Source: an uncultured Thiotrichales bacterium | Lineage (GTDB): Bacteria > Pseudomonadota > Gammaproteobacteria > Francisellales > CACEW01 | Length of the DNA stretch: 64,000 nt | NCBI GenBank assembly: GCA_903870015.1 | Contig: CAIQBE010000050.1 | Coordinates: forward strand, 180,764 to 244,763 | Direction of reading: 5' to 3' | In this document: positions 36,701 through 45,343 of the stretch, piece after piece | How the letters are laid out: every line of letters begins with the position of its first letter | How positions within the stretch are numbered: the stretch's first letter is position 1 | Position numbers and translations under genes: made by a program | The notes under the pieces: model-generated | Databases searched by the model: none | What the model was told of the DNA's origin: nothing | What the model saw: only the letters and a program-made list of their open reading frames with translations

Positions 36701-39376
36701 ATGCCCCTAATCTTAGTTGACGGCTCTGCTTATTTATTTCGTGCTTATCATGCACTGCCAAACTTAACCAATAAACAAGGCTTTCCCACAAGCGCACTCT
36801 TTGGCGTGCTGAATATGCTTAAAAAACTTAAAGAAGATTTTAAACCCGAGGACATTCTGATCATCTTTGATGCCAAGGGCAAAAATTTTCGTCATGATCT
36901 TTATCCCGAATATAAAGCGAATCGCAGCGCCATGCCTGAAGATCTTGCCGTGCAAATTGAACCGCTCATGGAACTCATTCAATGCTTGGGCTTTCCACTG
37001 TATCGCCATAGCGGCGTTGAGGCCGATGATGTCATTGGCTCTCTCGCTACGCAAATGCAACAACAGCATCAAGATGTTTTAATCATCAGCAGCGACAAAG
37101 ATTTAGCCCAACTGATCCGCCCCGGCATTACCATCTTTGACACTATGAAAAACATCCCCATTGATGAAAAACATTTGCAAGAAAAACTTGGCATTCGCCC
37201 CGAGCAAATGGTGGATTTTTTAGCACTCACAGGCGATACATCAGATAACATTCCCGGCCTACAAGGTGTCGGCCCCAAAACTGCCGCCAAATGGCTGCAA
37301 GAATATCAAACCTTAGAAAACATTATCACCCACAAAGACAACATCAGCGGCAAAGTCGGTGAAACCCTACGCGCTAATCTAAGCCAAGTCGCACTCGCAA
37401 AAGACTTAGCCACAATCCGTTGTGATCTAAAATTTGATAGCCTGCCTAATTTTAAACTACAAGCACCTAATGTCGCGGAACTGGCACCCCGCCTACGCGA
37501 ATATGACCTGCATAGCCTTGCCAAAACTTTTGAAAATGCCAGCATAACAGCAAGCCCCGAAGCGCCCTTACCCACACCTGTATTACAAAAAAGCGACTAT
37601 CAACTCATCAACACCCCTGAATTATTGCAAAGTTTTTTGAACCAATTGCAAAACCAAAGCATCTTTGCCTTTGATACTGAAACCACTAGCCTCGACCCCA
37701 TGCAAGCGCAAATCATCGGGATATCTATCTGCTGGAGCAACACAACGTATTTTCTATTATTAGAACATCAATTCACTGATCACTTAAATAAAACCGAAAC
37801 ACTGCAACAACTAAAACCTATCTTTGAAAATAGCCAGATTAAAAAAATCGCCCAAAATGCCAAATATGATTGGCATGCACTCAAAAACGACGGCATTATT
37901 TTACAAGGCCTTTATTTTGACACCATGATTGCTTCCTACATTTTACAAAGCGGCGCCGAGCGGCATGATCTGGGCAGCCAAGCCCAGCGGGAGCTCAATT
38001 TAACTGGATTAAGCTATAGCGATTTAGTCGGAAAAGGCAAGGACGCCCTACCCATTACCGCCGTGCCGATCGAAAACTTACTCCAATACGCCTGTGAAGA
38101 TGCCGATTTTACGTGGCAACTCTATCAACATTATCAGCAAAAATTTAATAACGAACCCAGGCTTAAAGCCATATTTAACGACCTTGAAATGCCTCTTGTC
38201 AGCGTGCTCGCAGAAATTGAAGACTACGGTGTTTTTGTTGAGCCCGCCATGTTAAAAAAATTAAGCCATGAGTGGAGCATTCGCTTGAATGAGATTATGG
38301 ACGCTGCCTTTACCGAAGCGGGCATGCCTTTTAATCTCAATTCACCCAAACAATTGATTCATATTCTGTTTGAAAAGATGCAGCTCCCCGTCACGCAAAA
38401 AACCCCCAAAGGCGAACCTTCAACCAATGAATCGGTATTACAAGAACTCGCGCCCGATTTTAAAATTGCAGCACTCTTACTCGAACACAGGCATTTAACA
38501 AAACTCAAAACCACCTATGCCGATAAACTCGCCATGATCATCAACCCCAAAACACAACGCATTCATACCCAATATCAACAAGCCGTTGCGGTGACGGGAC
38601 GCCTAAGTTCGATCGAACCTAATTTGCAAAATATTCCGATGAAAACAGCCGAGGGCCGAAAAATCCGCGCAGCCTTTATTGCACCGCCCCATACCAAAAT
38701 TATCTCGGCTGACTATTCGCAAATAGAATTAAGAATCATGGCCCATTTATCCCAAGACCCGGGACTACTGAATGCTTTTCATTACAATAAAGACATTCAT
38801 CGCGCCACTGCCGCAGAAATTATGGGTATTAGCGAAACAGAGGTCACTGATGAACAACGCCGCCACGCCAAAGCCGTTAATTTTGGATTAATCTACGGTA
38901 TGTCGGCGTTTGGCCTCGCAAAACAACTAGGGATAAGTCGCAAAGATGCCGATACCTATATCAAACGTTATTTTGAGCGCTACCCCGGCGTATACAATTA
39001 TATGGAGCAAACCCGGATGAACGCCCACGAACAAGGCTTTGTAGAAACTTTATTTGGCAGGCGTCTGTATTTACCCGCACTCAACAGTAAAAACGTCATG
39101 GAAAAAAAAGCCGCCGAACGCGCCGCGATCAACGCCCCTCTCCAAGGCACCGCTGCCGATATCATCAAAAAAGCCATGCTGAACTTTAATAACTGGCTGC
39201 ATCAACACCAAGGGATCGCCCATTTGACCATGCAAGTCCACGACGAACTCGTCATCGAAGCCAAAGCACTCAATGCCCAAAGCGTTGCCGATGCCTTAGA
39301 GCACAGCATGAATCACGGCTGTGAACTCTCAGTACCGCTATTAGTCGATATTGCCATTAGTGACCGCTGGGAGTGA
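36701..39376 (+). CDS. polA: DNA polymerase I
   Basis: 891-residue repair and lagging-strand polymerase. The N-terminal 5'-3' exonuclease covers about 1-290 (VDGSAYLFRAYHA, EADDVIGSLA). The 3'-5' proofreading domain keeps its acidic residues (FDTETTSLDP near 328). The polymerase domain has motif A SADYSQIELRIMAHL, motif B RRHAKAVNFGLIYGMSAFGL and motif C QVHDELVIEA. All three activities look intact. Preceded by TTAGGA. Confidence 0.97.
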   Translation: MPLILVDGSAYLFRAYHALPNLTNKQGFPTSALFGVLNMLKKLKEDFKPEDILIIFDAKGKNFRHDLYPEYKANRSAMPEDLAVQIEPLMELIQCLGFPLYRHSGVEADDVIGSLATQMQQQHQDVLIISSDKDLAQLIRPGITIFDTMKNIPIDEKHLQEKLGIRPEQMVDFLALTGDTSDNIPGLQGVGPKTAAKWLQEYQTLENIITHKDNISGKVGETLRANLSQVALAKDLATIRCDLKFDSLPNFKLQAPNVAELAPRLREYDLHSLAKTFENASITASPEAPLPTPVLQKSDYQLINTPELLQSFLNQLQNQSIFAFDTETTSLDPMQAQIIGISICWSNTTYFLLLEHQFTDHLNKTETLQQLKPIFENSQIKKIAQNAKYDWHALKNDGIILQGLYFDTMIASYILQSGAERHDLGSQAQRELNLTGLSYSDLVGKGKDALPITAVPIENLLQYACEDADFTWQLYQHYQQKFNNEPRLKAIFNDLEMPLVSVLAEIEDYGVFVEPAMLKKLSHEWSIRLNEIMDAAFTEAGMPFNLNSPKQLIHILFEKMQLPVTQKTPKGEPSTNESVLQELAPDFKIAALLLEHRHLTKLKTTYADKLAMIINPKTQRIHTQYQQAVAVTGRLSSIEPNLQNIPMKTAEGRKIRAAFIAPPHTKIISADYSQIELRIMAHLSQDPGLLNAFHYNKDIHRATAAEIMGISETEVTDEQRRHAKAVNFGLIYGMSAFGLAKQLGISRKDADTYIKRYFERYPGVYNYMEQTRMNAHEQGFVETLFGRRLYLPALNSKNVMEKKAAERAAINAPLQGTAADIIKKAMLNFNNWLHQHQGIAHLTMQVHDELVIEAKALNAQSVADALEHSMNHGCELSVPLLVDIAISDRWE

Positions 39377-39437
39377 TGACGCGTAGAGATCACTTATGAT
39401 ATACTACCGCAAATTTTAACGACCGAGATCAACCACC

Positions 39438-39872
39438 ATGTCTTTTTCTGCGTTTATTTACAGCCACTGGCCTCTAGTTACCGGCATCGTCATCATGATG
39501 ATCCTGCTCTTTGTATTAGAATGGTTTGAACGCGGCCATAGCCTAAAGACACTCTCAACCCAAGAGCTGATCCGCCTACTGAATAGCAAAAGTAAAGTCT
39601 TTGCTTTTGATTTAAGGGCAAGCAGCGATTTCGACAAAGGCCATATCAGCGGAAGCAAAAATATTGAGCCCAATGAACTTGAAAAAAATCTCGAAACCTT
39701 GATTAAGAAAAAAGACAGCCCGATTTTTCTTATCTGCGAACACAATCAAAAAGCGATCAAATCCGGCAAAGCCATCAAAGCCAAAGGCTATACTAATGTG
39801 AATATTCTAAACGGTGGCTTAAGCACCTGGCGTAAAGAAAATTTACCTTTGGAGGAAAGCAAACATGGCTAA
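39438..39872 (+). CDS. yibN: Membrane-anchored rhodanese-like protein
   Basis: 144-residue protein with one N-terminal membrane span (about 12-29) and a rhodanese domain. The active-site loop is ICEHNQKA with the catalytic cysteine at 100; DLRASSDFDKGHISGSKNI is the conserved N-terminal rhodanese block. It matches YibN, and the order yibN-grxC-secB is the same as in E. coli. It overlaps grxC by 8 bp. Its sulfur-transfer partner is unknown. Confidence 0.9.
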   Translation: MSFSAFIYSHWPLVTGIVIMMILLFVLEWFERGHSLKTLSTQELIRLLNSKSKVFAFDLRASSDFDKGHISGSKNIEPNELEKNLETLIKKKDSPIFLICEHNQKAIKSGKAIKAKGYTNVNILNGGLSTWRKENLPLEESKHG

Positions 39873-40122
39873 AGTCGAAATTTACAGCACTCAAGTGTGC
39901 CCCTATTGCGTCCGTGCCAAAGATTTACTAACAAGGAAAGGCGCGAACTTTACCGAAATTCGTGTTGATAACAATGATACGTTGCGCGCAAGCATGATAG
40001 AGCGTGCTGGCGGCCGACGCTCAGTGCCGCAAATTTTTATTAATGATCAACACATCGGCGGCTGCGATGATCTTTACGCCTTGGAACAAGCAAACAAGCT
40101 CGATGCCTTACTCCAAGCGTGA
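39865..40122 (+). CDS. grxC: Glutaredoxin 3
   Basis: 85-residue dithiol glutaredoxin with active site CPYC (C12, C15) and the glutathione-binding block RRSVPQIFINDQHIGGCDD. It reduces disulfides and mixed glutathione disulfides in the cytoplasm. It overlaps the rhodanese gene by 8 bp and is followed by secB after 58 bp. Confidence 0.95.
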   Translation: MAKVEIYSTQVCPYCVRAKDLLTRKGANFTEIRVDNNDTLRASMIERAGGRRSVPQIFINDQHIGGCDDLYALEQANKLDALLQA

Positions 40123-40180
40123 CCTTGGCCCGTAAATCATTTATAATCATTAAAATTTTCACTCATTAAGGAACAACATC

Positions 40181-40669
40181 ATGACCGCAAACAAAACCAA
40201 AGAAACAAAAGCACCTGTAGAAACACAAACCACCGAGGGTACTGAAGGCGCTCAAGTCCAATTAATGAAACTTTATATCAAAGACGCATCACTCCAAATC
40301 CCAGAGGGCGCGAAAGCCTTTCGCTTTGACTGGGCTCCCGAACTGAACGTCGAAATTAACACCCAAAGCAAACCCTTAGCGGAAAAAAATCTCCATGAAG
40401 TCGCGCTCAAAGTAAAATGCACCGTCAAATGCAAAGAAGGCGTGGCCTTCATTACCGAAGTCGACCAAGCCGGCCTCTTCATGGTCGGAGGATTGGATGA
40501 GACTCAACTACGCCATGCCCTAGGCTCATTTTGCCCCAATATCCTCTACCCATTCTTACGAGAAGCCATAGGCGACATGGTACTACGCTCAGGATTTCCC
40601 CAACTGAACTTAGCACCCATCAATTTCGACGCGCTCTACCAACAACAAATACAACAAATAGTGCAGTAA
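40181..40669 (+). CDS. secB: Protein-export chaperone SecB
   Basis: 162-residue tetrameric chaperone that keeps preproteins unfolded and delivers them to SecA. Family blocks LYIKDASLQIP, VEINTQS, the G-G-L repeat AGLFMVGGLDE and FCPNILYPFLREAI are present. AAGGA precedes the ATG, and a TATAAT at 40142-40147 may give it a promoter of its own besides read-through from grxC. Confidence 0.95.
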   Translation: MTANKTKETKAPVETQTTEGTEGAQVQLMKLYIKDASLQIPEGAKAFRFDWAPELNVEINTQSKPLAEKNLHEVALKVKCTVKCKEGVAFITEVDQAGLFMVGGLDETQLRHALGSFCPNILYPFLREAIGDMVLRSGFPQLNLAPINFDALYQQQIQQIVQ

Positions 40670-40833
40670 TACATCATTCTAGCAACACCCCACATTACTG
40701 ATTAATTTTCAAACACAATTTGAACATTCAGAGCGCCATGCCAAATTCAAAAAATACATTTCATTTTATAAATAGGGATGATAGAATACCCCTCGATTGT
40801 TGTACTTAATTGAATTAAAAAGGAGTTTACGTA

Positions 40834-41640
40834 ATGAAATTACAAAAATTTATTTTAGCTGCAGCCCTAGGCATATGCAGCATTAGCGCATTTGCAGACT
40901 GGCAGCCTTATGTGGGCGCTGGCTTAGGACTAACCAGCAGCAGTTTCAATACAAACATCCCCAACCCAGCTTTGTTATCACAAGCAGGACCAAACAGCAA
41001 CGGAGGGTGGATCGACTCGAACCCAAACAACTACAATTTTTTGGCTCAGGCAACTACCGTAACCCCTGAAATACACTTGGGCATTGCGAACCAATATAAT
41101 AAATTCTACCTAGGCTTTGAAGGAAGCGTTCAATACAACAATAACTGGGCAACCTCTAACACCGTCAATGACGTAGTGACAACAGTAACCAATCCAACTG
41201 CCGTTTTTAATAGCAAGGTAGTCAGCAGCCTGCAATGGAACACCAGTTTAACAACACAACTAGGCTACTTTGTCACACCTGACGTCATGCCCTATGCCAA
41301 AATAGGAATTACCGCTGCGCAGGGAGATGTCAGTGAAAGCATCAACAGCGAAGCCATACCACAAGTAGCGCCGGTTGGTGGCATTGCAGCAAGTACACAC
41401 GCCAGCCCCTGGATGTTTGGCCCCACAATAAGCCTAGGGGTACAATATACCATAACCCAACATCTGAGAGGCTTTGCCCAAGGGAACTACACATACTTAT
41501 GGGGTAACGCAAGCCCTCAATTAAGTTACAACAACACAGTCATGCAACAATGGATAGCCAACCCTATTGCAACAGCCCCCAGACAAAATTACACCTACTC
41601 TGCGTGGACTTTCGAAATAGGTACCAACTACTACTTCTAA
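40834..41640 (+). CDS. Outer-membrane beta-barrel protein
   Basis: 268-residue protein. The signal peptide is residues 1-21 (cleavage AFA|DWQ). The mature part begins with the strand WQPYVGAGLGLT typical of small OmpA-like/opacity barrels (8 strands), has alternating aromatic/polar strands rich in Asn, and ends with the BAM recognition signal YYF. AAGGAG lies before the ATG and a TAGAAT -10 at about 40782. Such proteins are abundant surface antigens; a specific role cannot be given. A 13-bp hairpin follows it. Confidence 0.85.
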   Translation: MKLQKFILAAALGICSISAFADWQPYVGAGLGLTSSSFNTNIPNPALLSQAGPNSNGGWIDSNPNNYNFLAQATTVTPEIHLGIANQYNKFYLGFEGSVQYNNNWATSNTVNDVVTTVTNPTAVFNSKVVSSLQWNTSLTTQLGYFVTPDVMPYAKIGITAAQGDVSESINSEAIPQVAPVGGIAASTHASPWMFGPTISLGVQYTITQHLRGFAQGNYTYLWGNASPQLSYNNTVMQQWIANPIATAPRQNYTYSAWTFEIGTNYYF

Positions 41641-41655
41641 GCAAAGAATATCTCA

Positions 41656-41691
41656 AGGCAAAACTAGAACAGTACTGCTCTAGTTTTGCCT
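41656..41691 (+). terminator. Hairpin terminator of the outer-membrane protein gene
   Basis: A perfect 13-bp stem (41656-41668 with 41679-41691) around a 10-nt loop, starting 16 bp after the stop codon. The T-run lies within the 3' arm rather than after it, so it may act partly as an mRNA 3'-end stabiliser. Confidence 0.65.
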
Positions 41692-41741
41692 ATTAGGCCC
41701 CAAAGCTTTTCCTCACATCCATAAGACTACTGCATAACCCC

Positions 41742-42060
41742 GGCATTATCCTTCGAAAAATTACGCAGCCCACCACCACGGACGTCATCCTTCGAAAAAT
41801 TGTGCAGCCCCACCACCACGGGCGTCATCCTTGGAAAAATTGCGCAGGCCCACCAACACGGACGTCATCCTTCGAAAAATTGTGCAGCCCCACCACCACG
41901 GACGTCATCCTTGGAAAAATTGCGCAGGCCCACCAACACGGACGTCATCCTTCGAAAAATTGTGCAGCCCCACCACCACGGGCGTCATCCTTGGAAAAAT
42001 TGCGCAGGCCCACCACCACGGACGTCATCCTTCGAAAAATTGTGCAACAATTTTTGCGGA
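41742..42060. repeat. 40-bp tandem repeat array, eight copies
   Basis: Units begin at 41742, 41781, 41821, 41861, 41901, 41941, 41981 and 42021, the first being 39 bp and diverged. Each reads GNCGTCATCCTTSGAAAAAT followed by TGYGCAG and a CCACCA-CACG spacer. From the second copy onward two variants alternate (TTCG...TGTGCAGCCCC and TTGG...TGCGCAGGCC), giving an 80-bp higher-order period. There are no unique spacers, so it is not a CRISPR. The last copy runs into a complete half-unit of the MITE palindrome up to about 42105. Confidence 0.9.
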
Positions 42061-42136
42061 GGATCCAGAACCCAATCGCATGCAGCACAGCTGCATTCAC
42101 TTATGGGGCGAGAGCTACCATAAAATCATGACGCAA

Positions 42137-42168
42137 AAAAAAAGCCTCTTTACAAAGAGGCTTTTTTA
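42137..42168 (-). terminator. Bidirectional terminator
   Basis: AAAAAAGCCTCTTT, a short loop, then AAAGAGGCTTTTTT: an A-run before and a T-run after the stem let it work on both strands. It lies downstream of Ser/Thr/Gln-rich copy 2 on the minus strand. Confidence 0.85.
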
Positions 42169-42196
42169 GAACGATCTATACCGATCACAGAGAAGT

Positions 42197-43324
42197 CTAG
42201 TCAAGTACTGAGAGTTCTTCAACAGGAGCTACTCCCCTCAAATTAGCATGCTCAGCAGCAACGAACTGATCCGCAAAAGTTGCTGCATACACACCAGCAC
42301 CACTTGGCAAGCTAAGCTGCGCATTAACCTGCTCCGCTAACGCTTGACCAACAAACGGCACTCCGCCAGTATAAGTGACATGGTCACCACTACCAATCAT
42401 AGAAATAGACACCGCTCTTGTTGAAGCACCTACTGTAACAAGCGCCATATTAGCCTGCATTTCAGCATCACTATCAGTAACAGGAAGATCAACTGAAACA
42501 CCATTACCCCAAGGCGATTCTAAATAGCCAGTTGCCTGCCCCTGATTAATCTGAACACGCATAGAACTATTGGCACCACCCATACCACCCTGCCAAATTG
42601 CACCATTAACACAAGCAGTAATACTCTGACGAGTCACTTCCAAGGCAAGAACGCAGTTATTCAAAAACATCTGAGTAAAACGCGACATCGTTGGAGTCGG
42701 TGACGTCGTAGTCGTAGGCGTAAATGAAGGAGAACCAGAAGACGTAACACTCTGTGAGGCCGTAACCGTAGCCGACTGAGTATCAGTCTGCGAAGCCGTA
42801 GGACTAGATGTCTGAGTACCTGTCCGCGTCATTGATGATGCCGCCTGAGAAACTGACTGACTTAAACTAATCGACTGCGAAGCAGTGACTGAAGCGGTTT
42901 CCAACTGTGAAGCTGTTTGTGAAGCTGTTTCCAACTGTGACGCTGTTTGTGAAGCTGTCGCTGAGGACGTCGGCCACTGTGAAGGGGTTGGCCACTGAGA
43001 AGCAGTTTTGGTCATAGTTGCACTAGTTACTACAGGGTGACGCACACATTCTGGATCATTCAAATAACTAGGAAAAGCACAGTCTTTCGCGGGAATAACA
43101 GTACTAGGAACAAGAACAACGGCAAGTGCAGCAAGAACGATTCCCGCAGCCAATCCAACGGTTAAACGCGGACGCGCATGCGCGAATGCTTTCGTTGACT
43201 CATGTCGCATCACATTATGCTCTATGAGACTTGCTGTTGATCTTACCCATCGCCATGGCTCTATTCCACCAGTTGCTGACTCTTGCGCTGTTGGTATTAA
43301 AGGTTCGGTAACCGCATTCGGCAT
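42197..43324 (-). CDS. Ser/Thr/Gln-rich membrane-anchored protein, copy 2
   Basis: 375-residue member of the same family as the proteins at 10.7 and 43.5 kb; function unknown. A short N-terminus (1-53), one membrane span (about 54-73) preceded by RPR, two cysteines just outside it (C82, C93), then a S/T/Q linker (about 98-212) with TASQLETASQ repeats, and the shared C-terminal domain (about 218-375) with the C-x13-C pair and GGMGGANSSM. The post-membrane sequence SATMTKT matches SASMTET of copy 3. AAGGAG precedes the ATG. Promoter region nearly the same as that of copy 3. Confidence 0.75.
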   Translation of the reverse strand: MPNAVTEPLIPTAQESATGGIEPWRWVRSTASLIEHNVMRHESTKAFAHARPRLTVGLAAGIVLAALAVVLVPSTVIPAKDCAFPSYLNDPECVRHPVVTSATMTKTASQWPTPSQWPTSSATASQTASQLETASQTASQLETASVTASQSISLSQSVSQAASSMTRTGTQTSSPTASQTDTQSATVTASQSVTSSGSPSFTPTTTTSPTPTMSRFTQMFLNNCVLALEVTRQSITACVNGAIWQGGMGGANSSMRVQINQGQATGYLESPWGNGVSVDLPVTDSDAEMQANMALVTVGASTRAVSISMIGSGDHVTYTGGVPFVGQALAEQVNAQLSLPSGAGVYAATFADQFVAAEHANLRGVAPVEELSVLD

Positions 43325-43397
43325 CTTAAATCTCCTTAGTTAATTAAAGTTATAAAAAAGTACAATTAATTTAAAAAAATTAATCAATTTTGCGACG

Positions 43398-43426
43398 AGT
43401 ATATTTAATTTGCAGCAAAGATGCAA
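43398..43426 (-). promoter_or_regulatory. Promoter of Ser/Thr/Gln-rich copy 2
   Basis: On the minus strand TTGCAT (43421-43426), 17 bp, TATACT (43398-43403). The surrounding region of about 110 bp aligns with the upstream region of copy 3, with the same spacing and a leader of about 67 nt. Confidence 0.75.
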
Positions 43427-43523
43427 GCAATATCCACACATCAATGCCAAGCCAAACAATCGCTCGCACCAATCTGGCTGAGCAAGCTAAAAGTAACTAT
43501 AATAACCGCACAGCCTCCAGGCA

Positions 43524-45146
43524 TTACTCCTCAAGCACAGTAAGTTGATCAGCCCCTCTTAAATTACCATGATCAGCTTCGTATGCATCTGCAAACATGG
43601 TAGCCGAGCGATAGGCATCAGTACCACTTCTTAGATGAAGCGACTCATTCACTTGCTCAGATAATAGCCGCCCCTGAAACGGGACCTTTCCACTATAAGC
43701 AACATGCGCACCAGTACCAGTCATAGAAACAGTTTGAGCTAGCGTTGAAGCACTAACAGTAACTAGCGCTAGGTTAGCTTGCATTTCAGCATCACTATTA
43801 GTAAAGGGAAGATCCACCGCAGAACCACTACCCCAGGGCGATTGAAGATTGCCCGTGAGAGCACCTGCAGTAATCTCAACATGCATAGAGCTAGTAGCTC
43901 CCCCCATACTCCCCACCCAAGACGCCGCACAATTAGCAAGACTCTGAGCATTCAATTGCACCGCAAGAATACAAGCATTCAAAGTCATCTGAGTATAAGT
44001 CGTAGCCGTCTGGGTGTTGGTCTGGGTAGCCGTAGAGCTCAATGAAGGAGTAGCCGTTGCTGACGGCGTATCTGTCTGCGAAGCGGTGGCACTGCCTGAA
44101 GGCGAAGATGTGCCCGTTGAGGTCAACGATGCAAGCTGAGTACTCGTGAATGACTGACTAGCACTCACTGATAGCGACTGGCTAGAAGTAGCAGATTGCG
44201 AAGAACTCACAGTTGGCGCCTGCGTCAAACTAGGCGTCTGAGTGTCAGAAGCACCCAGAGAGTGCGATTGCGTCTGGGTTTGAGCCTGAGTCTGGGCTTG
44301 AGTTGATGTTGGATCCTGAGTTTGCGTTGCAAAAGACGAAGCAGTCCCAGTTCCTGTAATACTTGAGGTTTCAGTCATACTTGCCGATGACAAGATTGGA
44401 TCCTGAAAACAATCTGGGCCATTGCCAGAACCACGAATAACACACTCCTCCTCCAAGACAGGAAAAGTAATCGCAGCAACAACGGCAACCGCAACCAAAG
44501 CAAGCGCACCAATCAAAATACGACAAGACCAAGGATTTTTGGACAAAGATGAAAAAGGATTTCTCGCCCCTGACGGACTTAGCCTTATACCCCCCACCCC
44601 TCTTCGAGTGCTTGACAAGCGACGCTTGTCACCAAAGTCAGGTATTGAACCCAAGCCCGATGCCAAGCCTGCTAGGCCTGATTCTGACGAACCCGTACGC
44701 AACAAAGGATTAGGAGTAGATACAACTGATGGAGCAGCCCCACCTCCTTCATCATGTCTGGCCGATACCCCAGCAGATGACAGAGCAACAGCAAGCGAAC
44801 GAGATGAACCACCACGCCCAGAACCATCATCTAAAGCGTGTGGCACTCCAGACGGCACCCCAGATACTGGCACACTAAACATTTGCACATTGCGATCACC
44901 TATGACAGAAGGCCCTGGGGCACGCCTGATCTTTGCATTGCTGCTCAAGGCTCCTGCAAGTAACCCAGCTTGAGCTGAAGCCCCTGCCGCATCACCAACG
45001 CGAGGACTTGCACCAGGACTAGAGCCAACACTTCTCCGGCTATTAACTCTTGCTCTTCGAGGCCCTGTATTAGGCTTAATAACTTCAGTTGGCTGATCTT
45101 CTGACTCTTCACCTGACTGCTCACCTGACCGTTCACCAAAATTCAT
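43524..45146 (-). CDS. Ser/Thr/Gln-rich membrane-anchored protein, copy 3
   Basis: 540-residue family member; function unknown. The N-terminal 205 residues are acidic at first (GERSGEQSGEESEDQ), then Gly/Ser/Arg-rich and probably disordered. One membrane span at about 209-230, C235 and a second cysteine in DCFQDP, an S/T/Q linker (about 250-385) with TQAQTQAQTQTQ stretches, and the C-terminal domain (about 388-540) with C-x13-C and GSMGGATSSM. Its last domain is closer to copy 1 than copy 2 is, also at DNA level. Start ATG with GGGGGTGA upstream. Confidence 0.75.
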   Translation of the reverse strand: MNFGERSGEQSGEESEDQPTEVIKPNTGPRRARVNSRRSVGSSPGASPRVGDAAGASAQAGLLAGALSSNAKIRRAPGPSVIGDRNVQMFSVPVSGVPSGVPHALDDGSGRGGSSRSLAVALSSAGVSARHDEGGGAAPSVVSTPNPLLRTGSSESGLAGLASGLGSIPDFGDKRRLSSTRRGVGGIRLSPSGARNPFSSLSKNPWSCRILIGALALVAVAVVAAITFPVLEEECVIRGSGNGPDCFQDPILSSASMTETSSITGTGTASSFATQTQDPTSTQAQTQAQTQTQSHSLGASDTQTPSLTQAPTVSSSQSATSSQSLSVSASQSFTSTQLASLTSTGTSSPSGSATASQTDTPSATATPSLSSTATQTNTQTATTYTQMTLNACILAVQLNAQSLANCAASWVGSMGGATSSMHVEITAGALTGNLQSPWGSGSAVDLPFTNSDAEMQANLALVTVSASTLAQTVSMTGTGAHVAYSGKVPFQGRLLSEQVNESLHLRSGTDAYRSATMFADAYEADHGNLRGADQLTVLEE

Positions 45147-45218
45147 CTCGTCACCCCCATGTTCATTAAGTCAAAAAAATTACAGTTAATCTAAAAAAAC
45201 AAATCAATTTTTTCGGCG

Positions 45219-45247
45219 ATTATATTTAGTTCGCAACGAAGACGCAA
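45219..45247 (-). promoter_or_regulatory. Promoter of Ser/Thr/Gln-rich copy 3
   Basis: On the minus strand TTGCGT (45242-45247), 17 bp, TATAAT (45219-45224), in the same context as the promoter of copy 2. The leader is about 66 nt. Confidence 0.75.
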
Positions 45248-45343
45248 GCAATATATATGCGTCAACACCAAGCCAAATAACTCCTTGCATTCAACCACCT
45301 TTCATTGTTATGGTATACCCAACAAAACGCAAAAAACCAGCTT

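Larger units (their letters stand above)
41641..42196. other. Gene-free region with hairpin, repeat array and terminator
   Basis: This 556-bp gap separates two convergent genes. It holds the hairpin after the outer-membrane protein gene, a short unique stretch, the 40-bp tandem array, one half-copy of the MITE palindrome unit, and a bidirectional terminator. Open frames here occur in all three forward frames and are repeat artefacts. Confidence 0.7.

Noticed and set aside
41742..42060. CRISPR array
   Set aside because: Units are contiguous without unique spacers, and no cas genes are nearby.
41800..42169. Three overlapping forward open frames of about 110 residues in the 40-bp array
   Set aside because: The 40-bp unit lacks stop codons and shifts frame each copy, so the same peptide appears in all three frames; there is no ribosome site and no coding signature.
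43779..44973. Plus-strand open frames opposite the S/T/Q copy 3 gene
   Set aside because: Mirror reading of the low-complexity linker and disordered N-terminus; no start signals.
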